Notes: generated by a model from the sequence alone, not told the origin. DNA of 64,000 bases from Phoenix dactylifera (GCF_009389715.1 NW_024067841.1:380001-444000), one strand, 5' to 3'. Positions 43,620 to 57,781 are shown, counted from the stretch's first letter. Numbers and translations are program-made.

Positions 43620-44895
43620 GGATAATGTGGTGCAAGGTTTCTGACTAAATCTCAGATATAAGAGGTCAGGACTTCAGGAGTGCAGGTGGCTGTGATGCTC
43701 GTAATTAAGGGGCGCTTTTTTGGCGGAGGATTCCCAGGAAGAGGCCAAAGGTGGCATGCGGAGAGCTAAGATGGGAAGTCCAAGTAGAAAAATGGAGTAC
43801 GCCTGAGGCTTACATGGCCGGGTTTGAGGGGTTTTGACCCGATGGATTGATGGGGTTAGATCTAGAGGATGCGCATGCATCTATTCCCATGTCGCCCTGT
43901 TTATTTGGAAGGTGACATGGAGGTGTCTGCCAATCAGGAGCATGCTGGCTAGAAGAGAGTAAGGGTCTCTTCAGTTTGCAAGGTATACTCTGATGTGGAG
44001 GAGTCTATCGGTCATGTTTTCTTAGGATGCCCGTGGGCGGCTCAGATCTAGAGGTGCACTATGGCCTCTTCCTATACATGGCAGGGTATGTCATTGACTG
44101 AACATTTTTTTTCGACTTTTTGAAGGAATCCTCACGGAGGCCCGACACTATGGAGCGGAGGATCAGATGTGCTTACCTGACCTATCACATATGGTTAGAT
44201 AAGAACATCCAAATCTTCGAGGATAGAAGGGTGCACCCAAGGATAGTAGTGGACAGAGTATCATCAGTATCGCTATAGTGGCTTCTCTTGGGACGGTTAG
44301 GAACATTAGGATTCTCACTCAACTTATGCAGCGATCAGGATTGCCTTCGTCTCCTAGGAGCCCCCACCTCTTAGTTTTCTTAAGATAAATTTTGACGTTA
44401 GTGCTTCTGAGGGGGGCGATAGCAGGGGAGTAGGCTTTATTATTAAAGACCACGATGCTAGACTTCTGGTGGTAGGGGGCCGACGTATCTTCGACATTAC
44501 TGTCATTAAAGCAAAACTGAGAGTTGCATGAAGGGGAATCATTTATGCGAGGCTTGTTCTGGGTGTGGACTGTATTCATCTAGAAGGAGACTCAGCTACG
44601 GTGATCAAGTGGATTCAAAGCCGGCACAGCAATGTTAGCGGGCAGTCGCTGCTCCGCGACATATACAGGCTATCGAAAGGGTGTGACTCCTTCCGGGCCA
44701 CCCACGTCTATCGGGAGGTGAACAGTATTGTTGACTGGGCCGCCTTCTTTGTAGCTTATCATTCTGGGGGGTTTCTTTGGGAGAATCAAGCGTTTGTTCC
44801 TTTCTTTCTTCGTCATTTCTCTTTTCTGATTTTGTTGGCTGCATGCATGTACATTTAGTGTAAAACGCTATTGTATCACAAAAAAAAAAAAAAAA
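43620..44895 (+). mobile_element. Degenerate LINE 3' end: zf-RVT plus RNase H, poly(A) tail
   Basis: Reading across frames on the plus strand gives zf-RVT pieces (ALFIWKVTWRCLPIRSMLAR; SVMFS*DARG from a decayed GHVFLGCPW motif), then the RNase H domain: INFDVSASEGGDSRGVGFII, GGRRIFDITVIKAKL, CIHLEGDSATVIKWIQSRHS, SLLRDIYRLSKGCDSFRATH and VYREVNSIVDWAAFFVAYHS. It ends in LILLAACMYI and a poly(A) tail at 44880-44895. The last 97 codons (44565-44858) are still open. This is the longest LINE relic in the window. The 5' boundary is uncertain. Confidence 0.8.
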
Positions 44896-44899
44896 TGGA

Positions 44900-47190
44900 G
44901 TCATATGTAGGGTCGAGCAGTAGCCCAAAAACTTTGAACAGAGAATCTTGGTTACTGGAGGGAGAACACAAGGCTGCATTTATTTGGAGATGAGATATAG
45001 GACTTGGAGCTAGAGTTCATGGCAACCAATCTTCACTCTTGCATTTAAAATAAAATAAAAATATTCATGATATTAGTCATTAATTGGAAGATAAAAGACT
45101 TCAATTTAGAAAAAAAAAAGAATCCGAACATTTATGATCGTTCTGCCACTAGAAAAAGAGGGCTGGTATCAGATTCATGTTAGATCTCTCTTATCTCAAA
45201 GAAAAAGGGAGAGACCCATCCATTTTAAGATTACCCAAGTTCAAAATTTTCAGATTTACATCATCCAAAACTCAACCTTTGATTTTCTTTCCTCTCTTTT
45301 GTTCGGTAAAGATATTAGGTTATAAAAGGAGCAGCAGCATCTGAACCATTTTGTGATGCAACTTGAGAAGTGGATCTATGTTTGTAATATCATCGACTCA
45401 CGCATTCACATTTTCTGTACACATCTAAATGGGATCATATCCATTAACTCATCAAATTCCGTAATAATGAATTATTCGTTGTAGATATAATTAGTGAGCT
45501 TATAATATATTGAACTCTCACAACTGTTAATATTCTTCCCACCATGATCATTAATTGTTAGAGAGCTCCTGCAACTTCCCTAAAAGTGGGCGAGTTACTG
45601 TTTTGTAATCAAGTCATCCTTCTATGTTCCAGCTTGTTTTCAGATGATTGGTTCCATATATGTGCAGACACAAACATCAATTTATCTCATTTTCATTGCA
45701 CATATTTAAACAATGGAAGGTTAGAGGTCAAGAAAGAGGAATCAAATATTGGAAGACCAAATGGAAACCAACTAAAGATCTCAAACCAGAGAGCATGGAT
45801 TGCAACTTTCTCCTGCCTTCTCGTGCCTCTGCTTCCATCGACTCCCTTATTCAGTGTAAAGGACATGGATGCGAACCCAAGGACAACTAAATTGTCTGAA
45901 GAAGAGACACGGGAGACTGCAGTCCTGCGCTTCCCAGTAGCAGACTGCAAGAGTGGGGCTACTCTCTAAAGCTGAATACGGAGGTCATGCGCGTCTCGCT
46001 ATGAGCAATAGCTTGTTCTTTTGTCCAATGCGCATTATTAAGCTTGCCGACGGTTTATCCTAATCTCTTTATCATAGGATTTTGTTTCATCACCATGGGT
46101 ATATTTAAAGCATTTGATCTGGTAATTTGATGGTTTACTTATTATATCATGACCGGATTATGTAATGATTTCCACGAGGCATGCATTCTAATTCTAATGC
46201 TAACACTGTATAAAAGCAGCTAATTTTGCTAACTTTTTAATTTCTATAATGGCCCAAGTTAGATCTTCTTTTCCCCTCAGAGATTTAAACCATGCTCAAC
46301 TTCTACAAGAAAGAGGAAAACTCTCCTTTTTTAACTTGCAAAGTCCAAATTTATAACATAATATACAACTCCAACTAAACAAATCTTAAACAATTTCCTA
46401 AAAAAGATATATTTCAACAAATGCATGCAATTTTTTTTTTTTTTATGACAACTATCTAACCCCAGCAATATAGTTCAGAATCACAAACCCAAATTGAGGA
46501 AGGTAAACCAGGTTTTTGGCACATTAGTGCATGGGATTCAGGTGTCAGTTGAGGGTCAAGATGCGAACTTTGCCCCTGGCAGTTCCGTAAAGAACCTCGC
46601 TTTGCAGCCGTTCCATGGACCTTGTGGGGGACAAATAGCACTTATTCTTTTTAACTTCATGCATAATGTAGAATCTCATGGAGCAATAGAATCCAAGAAA
46701 GCAGCGAGTTACCTTCCAACCAATCACTAATAATCTGACGACCACAGAAGCCAATTCTTGTCTTTTTTGAAACAAGTCTGCAACAGTTAAGCAATCAAGG
46801 ATTTCACAGTTTACAAAATCAAACAAGTCTTTTCGACATTTTTTTTTTTTGATAGGAGCTGAACACTTCTTTTATTTATGAGCAACTTAAGATAGATAAA
46901 TGACAACCTCAGTCCAAGATGATAAAGAAATCCTAGAATGAATTTCTTTGTGAAAATAGACGAGGTTAATCGTTCTTTCACTTGTTACTGCATATTGTTT
47001 TCTTAGCACGCAGAAGACTCACAGGAGAACCAACATTTACAATTTCCCAGTCATCCGAACAGATGATCTTATCAAAACAAAATTGAGAAAATTAATACAC
47101 GAGATGAAAACTATACATAAACTAATTAGCCACACAATGAATAGCTCGTTAATGACCAGTTCAGGCACGGAAGCAATGTTAGATCTACCA
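44900..47190. other. Intergenic, 3' flank of the S-acyltransferase gene
   Basis: Several open frames of 60-127 codons occur (for example 45586-45969), but none shows a family motif. T-runs occur at about 46430-46443 and 46840-46850. Confidence 0.4.
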
Positions 47191-47194
47191 TTCT

Positions 47195-50100
47195 TTACGT
47201 TTCAACATCTGGACGGGTTGGGAAATCTAGGCCTTGAAGTGCAGGCATCTTTTCTAAATCCTCTTGTGAGTACAATGGCAGAAACCAGAGCAATTTTTTA
47301 GTGCCAAAAACCTATAATAACATAATAATATCAGAAGGGAAAATAAGAAGCAAACAGAATTTCTGGAAATAATAAACGTCCTAGACAAATGGTATCACCT
47401 GTTCGAAATTTCTCCTCTTTCCTAAGTCATATTTCCATACAGCTCCTTTCTTCTTCTCGTGAACCTAATATGGGTAGCACAATCATACAGGCAAATTGAC
47501 CCTTATACAATGGTTATATGTAAGTATATAAACATATGAATTTTTTTTTTCAGGAGAACAACAAGAATACTACGAACCTGGTACACACTATAGCCTTATG
47601 TTGTATAACGAACATAAAAATATGATATGACAAATAGAAAAAAATATATATGTAATTTAAAATTGTTCTATATTACCTCTATTGTCGTGGTATTGCTCAA
47701 AACAAGAGATGTGTGCATGACCACAAAACAGAGAAGGCTCAGTGCAAAAGCTAGATTCAGAACTGCATCAAAGAACAACCTGTCAGAACTGCCTCACTGC
47801 AGAATTATTATAGATATAGTGATAAATGTTTGTGACAAAAGCTTACCAAAAGCAAGAAATGTAAGAGCAAGCTTGCCAGGGGAGCTATTATGATTCCTTG
47901 CATCACCAAAGAACTTGACAAAACGTGGAAGTAATGCAACAGCATCTAAAACCGTCTCGAGGAAAGTATAGAGCTAAGCAACAAAAATAAAAAAGTAGTT
48001 AAACTGTTAGACCTAATGCAATATCGAAAAACAAAGAAAGCATTGAAACCATTTCCATAGCAACAGACTATCTAATTAGTAACAGTATAGTTAGAGACTT
48101 ATAATGCTTAGCTTTGGTTCAGTCTTTTACAATCTTCTTGGCATGCTGGCTGAAGTGAATTATGGCATCACGAGAAAAGTAGCAAATAAAGATACCCTTA
48201 CTGAAGTTCACAATACGATGATCTAGCATGGCTTGCTTAATAGCTAGCACCTCGAGCTTTGCCTTTTTGATGGTTAGCACCAGCTAGCATGATGTAACTA
48301 TTTTTTTCCACACCCATGACGAGGATTGTTAATAAATGTCCTTCTGGTTGTAAATTTCGGACATAAAATACTTGTCTAAAATGAAAAAGTTAACAGAAGC
48401 TTGCATTCATTTGTTTTATCCTTTATTGAGAGAAGGAAATCCAAAAAATGTCCGATAAGCACATTTCATCCGTCTGGCTCGTCTCAACTAATTCCAACTT
48501 TTGTTAGTTCCTTAATCCCTTAAGAAACAAAAGAAGCCAGTTTTAAATGCAGTAATCCCTTAAGAAACGAGGAGCAATAGATCTATATACACAATTTACA
48601 GTTTATCATCGCGCTCATCTCCAGTAGCTATACATAGTAAGGATGCAGGTAAGACATCCAATACACAACTTTATATATCTGAATTCTCTAGTATCCTCAA
48701 ACCAATAACAGTTCATATGCTGACTAGATAATAGAAAAAGCACTAATAATCATGAACCTTCTTGGTGAAGTCTGCCACCTTCTATGGAGCCCCAGAAGCA
48801 GGGGCAACCTACAAGAATGAAAATGAAAATTGCTGTGTGCTATTCAGAAATTTCAGGAAGCAATAATGCCCTCTTGGGATGACATAGTCCTGAGTTTCCA
48901 TAATGTAGTTGTGGCAAAAGAAAATGAGTTATTTGCTGTCCTTCATTTCAAAACATGTATTTTCAACAGAAACATGCAATAACATAACATTGGCACTTGA
49001 TAATGATATATCTATGACAAGAATGGTAAAAAACATACAGGAAACAAGTGTATACAATACCTGTCAGTGACAGATGTAACAGAAGATTTAGGAGAAAATA
49101 TACTGAAAAATAGATACCAATAGACTGAAACAGCGGATGGAGAAACATGTAAAAATGTTTTGTATGTAAAAATGTTTTGTAGGCTCAAAATAAGATTGCA
49201 GTAGTAAATATTAATCTACCTATGCTAAACTCTCACTTATTTCATCCAATTTTGTACATGTGCAACATTCTTTCAAGAACAATCTTGTACCTTGGTTGTT
49301 CTGGTCAGCTGTTCCAAGCTGACAGCTTTTTTAGTGAAAAATCTCTATTCATATTCAGCAAAATTTGGATTGGTTTATTAAACAAAAGATACCACCTACT
49401 TACGCAGACAGTTGGCCAAGGGTGCCAAAGTGTCCAGGTATCTTCAAGTGCCCGACACTTGAACCTACAAAACTCCTGACACATGGACACGGATAATAGA
49501 AACAGTATTGGTTTAGGCAATCAAAAGATGCAAGCTCCATATCTCAACTACAACTTCTCAACCAGAGTCTTACGAACAAATTAAATTGATAGGCATTTCA
49601 CATCAAAGAATTCTGAGCATACCAGAAAAAGAAGAAAACATTTATAGTTGCGTGCTCCAACACAGTTGACAACCCATACACAATGATGATCCATCTTCAG
49701 GACGCATCTTTGACCTACAAAAGTCAAGCATATCAGATGAAATTTGAACCAAAAACTAGAGTAGCTTACACCTAAGCCATTGAACAATAGGTACCAACTT
49801 AATACTGTAATAGATTACATAGCCAAAAAACACAATGTTGAAGGCAAATCTACACCTTCCAAAGAATAAATTATTGTACTATTAGCTTCATAATTTGTTA
49901 TGACAGACTGGGCCAACTTATTCCATGCAGCACATGCATGCCAGGGGTTGGCTGATACACGACACTGGAGGTTGCCCAGCCATTTTAATAGCCAGTTTCA
50001 TTCTGCCCATAACAGCCCGCACCAAGCCATGCCAGTTTGATATGCTCAGCAAGGACAAGTAAGAACTCGCACCAAGCCAAAAGTAATCTAAAACCTCTTT

Positions 50101-53100
50101 TTTTTCTCTCTCTCTAATTCCAACAAAAATTACGAAGGTGGAGTTATTTGATACAGAATTTTATAATACTAAATTGAGGGGAGACACGTTAACATAACAT
50201 AATTTTTTATGTTCATACAGCACTAATAGTCTAATACAGAATGAAGGAATACAAAGATTTGTATTAAATAGTATGATGTGATTGTTTCCAGGTTCTCTTT
50301 TGATAATATCCAATGCTAATTTAAATAGAATTGTTTTACTTCATTCTAAATCAGGTGTATATCAGTAGTGTTGTATCGTGATATCTCAGTATTTCATGAT
50401 ATAATAAATTAATTTCTAAGAATGATTTCTCTGTTTTTCATAACATTATGTGTTTTAGCAATGATTGTTGCATATTCTAATATGCTACACAATATTAGGG
50501 CGTAATATTGTGCCATATCACCTTAGATAACACAGTGCATAGCAACCAACATGGACACGTCTTAATTTTTGATTGGGGTCCTTTTTTTTTTGGAACAAGT
50601 AACACCTAAAGCTGAGTCTGGTTCGGAACAGAACTGGGTTAAGACACTCTCATCAAAATGGAAACGACAGTGGATGCCAATTGCCCCTTCTGCAGTACCC
50701 ATAAGGAATTTACCATCACCTGTTTCTTAGACACAGTGCTATGAGGAGAATATGGGACCAGGTTTTACAAGCACTGAACATCAATGGTTCCCCATCTAAT
50801 ATGCCCGCTCTGTGGTCAACTTGGTTTCAAAGGAATACTCAATAGCTAATTAGACAAGCTTGGGATCACCTGAAAATTCCAATTTACTGGGCAATTTGGA
50901 AAGAAAGGAACCATCTTGTCTTCCTAAAGAAATCCAACCCAGTTTCATCTATACTGAAATACCGTACTCATCTGTTTATTGACCGGTTGCTTTCAAACCA
51001 CAGAACCTATAATAGTTGTCAATGTATTTCCAGACTTCCACATGATATCAGACTGTAGACTCTTTTGGTTTATTAGTTGAATAAATTTGGGTGGGTTCCC
51101 ACTCCCTTTTAATCAAAAAAAAAAAAAAAAAGAATTGGGTTGAGATGGAATAAAGCCTGTCTAACCCGCCTACTCTTAACTATTTTTGTCAAACACCTTT
51201 TAGCAACCAACTTTATTTCATGGGGCAATTAGATAAAATGGCATTTTATAAACTAAAGAGCATTACTTTTTTCCTTCTAGCTTGGAGTAAATTATTTCAC
51301 ACTACAGGGTGATGTAGTTAAGTCTGGATTCAAGTGGGGGTTAAGAATATTTTGACTCGTTTATTCCGAGATTACTGCCTAAGAGTCTTAAAAACATGTT
51401 CAGAATAGTTCACTAACAAAAAAAAGGGCCCAAAACATGTGCATCCCCCCATGTCCATCTGTGCAAGTGAAATTGTTCACTTGCTTTATAGCATGCTTTT
51501 GTGAGCCAAGCACTATCACAGGCATGCATCAGCATGCAGCACTTTAACCTTCAATTTTAACAGATATTCTAGAGATCCTTACCAAGAGATGATAAAGAAA
51601 CAAAAACAGAAGGAACTCGCCATGTTAAGGAGTCAAGATTTTTCTCATTTAAATCTAACAACTATAGGCTTCTCCATGGCATGCATCAATCATGGGTTTT
51701 CTATGATTCTATGTTTATGTTCTGACATTTGTTGTGAATTTTTAACTATCATACATATCTGGGATCTATTGTCTCCATTTCCCTCTCAAATATCAAATTA
51801 ATTTCTGCGATATTTACAAGATGTCATATTTTTTAACATTAAGATAGAAGCACAGCACTGTAGCTTTTTCATCTTTACACATTAACGTTGATGTTTTCTT
51901 AATTTGCAAAGCATAATCCATTAACCATTAGAAGACCTCTCTTGAGAAAGGTTGCAAAGTACGGTTAAAGAACATCTTGGCATCTAATCCAAGCAATGCC
52001 CTGATATGACAGACTTCTAAACGGCCAATAGTGGACAGACAAAATACACAATGTGGTTAAGATCGGGATCAAGTCGTAAATCATAGAAGGAGCTAAATCA
52101 TATTGGATTGTGAATCGGATCATAGACCATAATTCTTTTTATCTCTTTCAAAAATTCCTGAACATAAAAGGACTGTGAAAATTGGAATATGGGTCAACTA
52201 CAAAGTGCATGAATGGTGAATAAAAATGCATACATACAACTAGTCTAGTTTTCACCAATTTAGGCTCATACATAGTGTTTCCAATGAAACAAAAGTTCTG
52301 TTCGGTTTGGTTATTCAGTATGTTTATATACCATCTATCAATTTAAGTATCCTTCAATGTAGAATGCTTTAGAATAAACAAGGATAATATTTTAACATAT
52401 GACTGTAAAAATATAAAAAGTTGTTAACTTATTCATAACTTTATGAACTCCAATAACCGACTTGTTAATTTTACTATTTGAGTTTTATTAGTGATAAGTA
52501 ATTTAAGAGTCATATGGTAACAAAGTAGTAGAAAATGGATCAAGACATGATTTAATAATATAAATAACATAATCCAATTGGATCCTGTGATCAAAAGGAA
52601 TGTATAGTCCATCATATGGATCTAAATCTTGTGATCTTAAATTGATCCTAATCTGAGGATGGGATTCAGATCGTTTCGGGCTATTTTGATTCGGATTGTA
52701 AGATCCAGCTCGTGAATCATAAGATTTTAACAACAATGCATACAAGCGACTCTTCCATGTGGTTGGCATAAGATCCATTTCTCTTAGTTTCTTTTGAAAG
52801 CAAGTGGACAATACATCTTATATACCATTGCTTTTCACCTTATATTTCTTCAAATGACTTAATGTGTGACAAGGGAAGTACAATATCTCATTTTAGCTCA
52901 TTTCTTATGGGGGTAAGAAGACAAAAGTTTTAGCACCTTCATTCACGGGTTGTCATTTTGATCTGGTAACTGGTAAGAAATCTCTTGAGAGAACAAAGGA
53001 AGCAACCTCATCTCCCCTTCCCCAACAAAAAAAACAAAAAGAAAGAACATAAAGATGACTACTTTTTTTCTTTCTTTCCAGAATTTCTATTCTCCATATT

Positions 53101-56100
53101 CTCTCTATTGGCTTTACGCACCCTCCAACCTCATCTTGCGACTAGCATACCCTTTTCTCGCTTCTTTTTATTTATTCTCATTTCCATCTTGTGACTAGCA
53201 AAATTGGCTTTACGCACCCTCCAACCACTTCTCCTTCTCTCTTCTTCCTTCATTTCTTTCTTTTTTTCTTCTTCCTTCATTTATTTCTTTGTTCTTCTTC
53301 CATTCTACTTGCCTCTTTTTGCCACTGAGAGTAGAATCCTCCAAATTTTTCCTACTTTCTTGTTTGTTCTCCTCCTTCACCCTCCATTCCAATCCTAAAC
53401 CCCACTCCCATTAGACTCACCACCAATTTTGCTATGTCTCTTTCTTCTTTCTTCATCTTATCAGAGCTGGAATTCAAGAACGACAGCAGAAAGAGCATTT
53501 GTCCTTCTTGTTGGTTGCTCAACTTGAAAAAACTTCCACCTCCTATTTTAAATCTTATCCTACTATCAACTATTTTCATTCCTACAGCCTTAGAGATATT
53601 CTACCTTAAAATAGTTTGTTACTATCAAGAAGCCCAGGCCTGCAGTCCAAAAGCCTAGATCTGAAATTTTAAAGCAGATCATTATTTTTCTGATAGACTT
53701 CTCTGTTTCTCCCGATTACACAGCCGAACAGCTTTTTTTTTTTTTTTTGGTGGCGGTACAGGACTTATGGTTTAACAAGGCTTCCATTTACATATTTTAA
53801 TAGAGTAACCTTGAAATCAACATTATGGAGGTAACATAGGTAATATGCTGCCCAAGTTCGACTACATATTAGATGGGCCTAAAATTAATATATGCATTAT
53901 ATCAGATAGGATATTTACGTGGCCCTCAAGCGAAGAATGGGCACAGACATTTTTGAGCAACCACTAAGATGAACTAGTTGGACAAAAAGCAATAATCTAT
54001 AAGACAAGCATGCAGGTGCATGTGTGCATGCATGTAGACCATGCTCAAGAATGCGCATAAATAGATTGACAGGTAGATAGACATAGATATACATAAATAC
54101 ACAAACACAATTGTTATTCTCGATGTGTGATACTATAAATAAGATAGTTTGAATTGTAAAACAAAAGATAATTTTGATAAGTGCAGTCTCCTACATAGCA
54201 TGGAAAAGGACCTCTCTTTTTTTATGTTCGAGCAGAAGTTTGGGCCAAGAAATTATGCCAACAAAAATAGATCTATTTGGCAAGCTTCTAACTCAGTCAG
54301 CAAGAGTGTCTTGACTTACAAACAGAACAGTGATGGCAACGTGGAGGTTTGCTATTGTGACAGCGACTGCAGTAGCCTATAGTTGGTCTTCTTTCCAACC
54401 CCTCTGAACTGGGCCATGCAGAAGCCCTGGTCTCAGGAGCAACATAATCAGATAATGTCACGGAACTTCCAATTTCTAAGTTCTCTTCTTCAAGTGTTGG
54501 TCTCCAATTTAGAGGAACAGAACCCGGGTCAACAAAAACTACCATAAAATAACTCCATATTAACAAAGCAAGCTGCAGAAAGAAAGATATCCTTGAAGAA
54601 TTTCAAAAACATAATTGAATTTAATATAGTCATTGTTTATTTAATAGCAGCAACTAGAAGATGGATATAAGATGACTTGAAGCCAAAACAAATTCCATGC
54701 AGAAGCGTTGAAATAACAAAAAAGAAAGATATCCTTGAAGAATTTCAAAAACATACTTGAATTTAATATATCCATTGTTTATCTAATAACAGCAAATAGA
54801 AGATAGATAAAAGATGACCTGAAGCCAAGAGAGAAAACAAGAATTTCATACTTGATTAGAGATCATTACCAGTAATTAACTTAGGCAAGAACATTCAAGA
54901 TTGTCTGAGCAAAACACCTAAAGGAGTCATTTGTAGGATAAGTAACCACTGTCCAAAAGCACAAAAAAATTCAAAAACTACAAAGGATACAGAGATGGTC
55001 CTCTTTAGTTATTTCCCATCATGAACTCCTAATGTAACATGGAGCATCTCGTGTGTTATTTCTCACATGTTATTTCACATCATGAACTCCCAGTGCAACA
55101 AGGTGTATCTCATATGCCTGAGGTAAAGTTTCATCATCCAGGAAGTAGTAAAGGAATGTGCCGATAGAAAAGTATATGGTCAAATGTATATGGAAGTACT
55201 GGTATCTAGAAGAGACATATGAAATGGATTAGGATAAGAACACATTTATAACTCCATGGAAATGTTGTCTGTCATGGTTTGCCAAGACACTGACTGGATT
55301 GAGAAAACCAGTTCACAAGGCGATATGTCATTAACTGACAATGATGACCTTCTGAGAAGAAACAGGTAAAAGTTTTGCTTAAGGACATGTGGAAGCTCTT
55401 TTAAAATATCTACTGATGCAGAAAGGTAGGAAAAAGGGATCGTTAAGATACAAGGGAATCTAAGATACTCAAATGTAAATATAAGTCTCAGCAGAATTTC
55501 CTGTTAACTCTGAAATTCAAGGTAATTTGAAGAATAAAGATTAGATACAAGGGAATTTCCTTTAGCAGATGTTTACATGAGGTAAGAATTTAGGCTTTAG
55601 ACAGAAGCTTCAAAAGGTCATGTCTAAGGTAGATGAACAAACTTCTCTGGCTCTGTGTGTGCACGCATGAGTGCAAGAGAAAGAGTAAGCAAGCCCAACC
55701 ACCATGTGTGATTTTGAAACATTGCTTCAAGGCAATGTCTTAATTTTCAAACAATTGATTTCCCAACAGTTATCGCCACACATATTATACAAGGCATCAT
55801 TTGGACAGGGAACCTAGTTGACTAAGGGAAATAAATGCAAGCAGCACAGAAGCAACATGCTAGAATGATAGTTTGAAAGTCCATACCATTGGTCATGACC
55901 TACGTCAGTAAAAATGTTTACCAACCCAAAATTCATATGTTTGGCAGTTTCTAATCTATTGATCAAATGGGTGAAAAAATAGTTAGCTATCATGGTGTAA
56001 TTTTAGTAGCCAGAATCTTCTATAGGGTAACATGCATTCTTCAGAATCATCTTGGAATCTCAAACCTGCACATGTTTTTAAGCATTTCCTTACCAAAAAG

Positions 56101-57781
56101 GTTTCTAAAATATTATATTCCCCTCGCCCTCATCTATCCCAATTCTAGCAACGAAGGGCACAATCTAATATTTTGTTATGACTATAACTTTTGTAAATTA
56201 TGATAAATAGTGTTCATTTTCAATTTAAATGCCAAACATAGAACATTAATGCAATTGGCAACATCCGTTTTTGCATCAAATTAATACGTAGGAAAGAGCC
56301 CATCAAAAACTACAATGTTTTTGGTCTCTAGGCAATTTTAGTGGTGTAGATTAAATCAATAGTGCAGATCTTTAATTTGAATAACCCATCAATGATTTTG
56401 AATTGTGAATTCTATGCCAAAGATTTAAGCTCTGGTGTGCAATATGTATATATAAACATTAACCCCATTATTTCAACACCCATCCCTGCCCCATGAACTT
56501 GAGGACAACTTGTGGCATGATTAAAAAAAAAGGGAAAAACTTTGGATGTCAACATGGCTCCGCGGTTGCTCATCGCACTCCTCTAGTATCAATTGTCACA
56601 AACTTATGAACTTCTTCATGCTAAATTTTGTGCAGCACTCAATCTAGCATCGCCTTGAAGAGCCAAAACTATACAAGAGCATCGAATGATGCCACTTCTC
56701 ATTAATTTAATTGGTGCGATCGTTTTAGAAAAATTCACATAAAACCATACAATTCTCCTCACAGCTCAGTGGCAATAGTGTGATAGGGAGCCTAAAATTC
56801 AAGAAAGACCTAGATTGCGCTTAAGAAGCCAAGAACTCTAGTTAAGAAACATAAAATCTTTTAGCACAACCTCCCTTAATGCAACTTCCCTCACCATATA
56901 CTCATGGGTTCAAGTGACTATCTCCTACACTTGGCGAGGTCCAAAAGTTGAAGTTTCAAGCATGCAACAACAGGCTCATACTGCTATGCGAGCCTAATGC
57001 AAGGTTTGGCTCAACCCTCAAGCCCGAAGCTGAAGCCCAGGCTTGGCTAACAACAAAATAAGCTAGCACAGCTTGTTGACATCCCTAATAATCAATTTTC
57101 AGTAAAGATATCAGCACTCTCTACTCCGTCCACCTTAATTCATCAATCAAAAACTCCAGCTGTAACCGACACATAAGATTACTTATCCCACCAATCTTGG
57201 GATTTCACGCTAATCTACCCCACCAACAATGGCACATCCCCTGTCCAATGTACATCAAATTCCATACTGTCGAAGAAGACATACACATTTTACTTTACCA
57301 AACTCATTTTGCTAACACTTGTCATCATGATCAGCTAAAATCGTAGGTTAAATTGTTCATGTGCACCAGTCCAAAGCATTCAAAATTGTTCATTAGTGAT
57401 ATTTCCAACCTAAAGTAATTTCTTCGACAGCAGTGTGACGTTGGGGAAAGCAGACAAAGCTAGATCCCGTCACCGTAATTAAATAATTAGAACAGATCAT
57501 ATACAACAAGCGAAGGATGAGCGAGTGACTTCAAGTACCAGGAGATGGAAGACGATGACGATGGCGAGGGCGAGGACGGAGACGAGGCCGCCAACGAAGA
57601 GGCGCGGGCCCCAGGCGATGACGATGACGGCGCAGTAGGAGACGGCGATGATGGAGGCGACGAGGAGGATCATGAAGTAGCCGAGGACCTTGAGCCCAGA
57701 GCAGAGGCGGAAGGGGTTGGCTCCGCGGCAGCACTCCATGCCCATGGCGGTGGCTTTGGGACCCCCCCTACTAATGTCCAC
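47195..57781 (-). CDS. PAT12: DHHC protein S-acyltransferase, PAT12-like (7 exons, 327 aa)
   Basis: Membrane palmitoyltransferase that attaches palmitate to cysteines of target proteins, usually at Golgi, ER or plasma membrane. Exons (minus order): 57781-57539, 54572-54320, 49714-49623, 47973-47847, 47762-47677, 47464-47399, 47311-47195. All introns are GT-AG. Four membrane segments at about residues 34-54, 62-94, 192-214 and 231-259. DPG is at 96-98. The cysteine-rich domain runs from C149 ([20 protein letters not shown]) to the catalytic DHHC at 174-177 ([19 protein letters not shown]). The TTxE motif is at 264-267, and a late NFEQVFG motif lies at 286-292. [27 protein letters not shown] and [13 protein letters not shown] are closest to Arabidopsis PAT12 among the PATs I remember. 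No key residue is missing. Intron 2 (4.6 kb) contains a LINE, and a 142-bp duplication abuts the exon 2 acceptor. An upstream ATG-rich start (MDIS...) was chosen; Met13 or Met15 are alternatives. Confidence 0.93.
50630..51145 (+). mobile_element. 5'-truncated LINE insertion in PAT intron 2, with poly(A) and target duplication
   Basis: Plus-strand translation across frames gives [14 protein letters not shown], then [20 protein letters not shown] (zf-RVT) and [20 protein letters not shown] (the WxIWxERN motif), ending at HDIRL. A run of about 17 A's lies at 51115-51131. The flanks carry a 15-bp near-duplicate, AGAACTGGGTTAAGA at 50630-50644 and AGAATTGGGTTGAGA at 51131-51145, differing at two positions. 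This fits an old L1-type insertion of about 490 bp, antisense to the host gene. Confidence 0.8.
53107..53320. repeat. Short direct repeats in PAT intron 2 (pyrimidine-rich)
   Basis: ATTGGCTTTACGCACCCTCC occurs at 53107 and 53203 (96 bp apart), and ATCTTG(C/T)GACTAGCA occurs twice about 53 bp apart. A long CTT-rich tract follows to about 53320. This is local duplication in a low-complexity region. Confidence 0.6.
54581..54835. repeat. 142-bp tandem duplication next to the PAT exon 2 acceptor
   Basis: The stretch beginning AGAAAGATATCCTTGAAGAA occurs at 54581 and again at 54723. The copies share about 110 bp with few differences. On the gene's strand copy 1 supplies the pyrimidine tract just before the exon 2 acceptor (54573-54574); copy 2 lacks the AG. 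Confidence 0.85.
54836..57538 (-). other. Rest of PAT intron 1
   Basis: No nested gene seen. A stretch near 56755-56830 with AGCTCAGTGGCAATAGTG resembles a pol III A box and might be a decayed SINE, but a convincing B box is missing. Confidence 0.4.

Noticed and set aside
45586-45969. 127-codon plus-strand frame
   Set aside because: No family signature, and overlapping frames of similar length exist on both strands.
56755-56830. AGCTCAGTGGCAATAGTG, resembling a tRNA A box
   Set aside because: There is no convincing B box or clover-leaf. I did not call a tRNA, and SINE origin is only a possibility.
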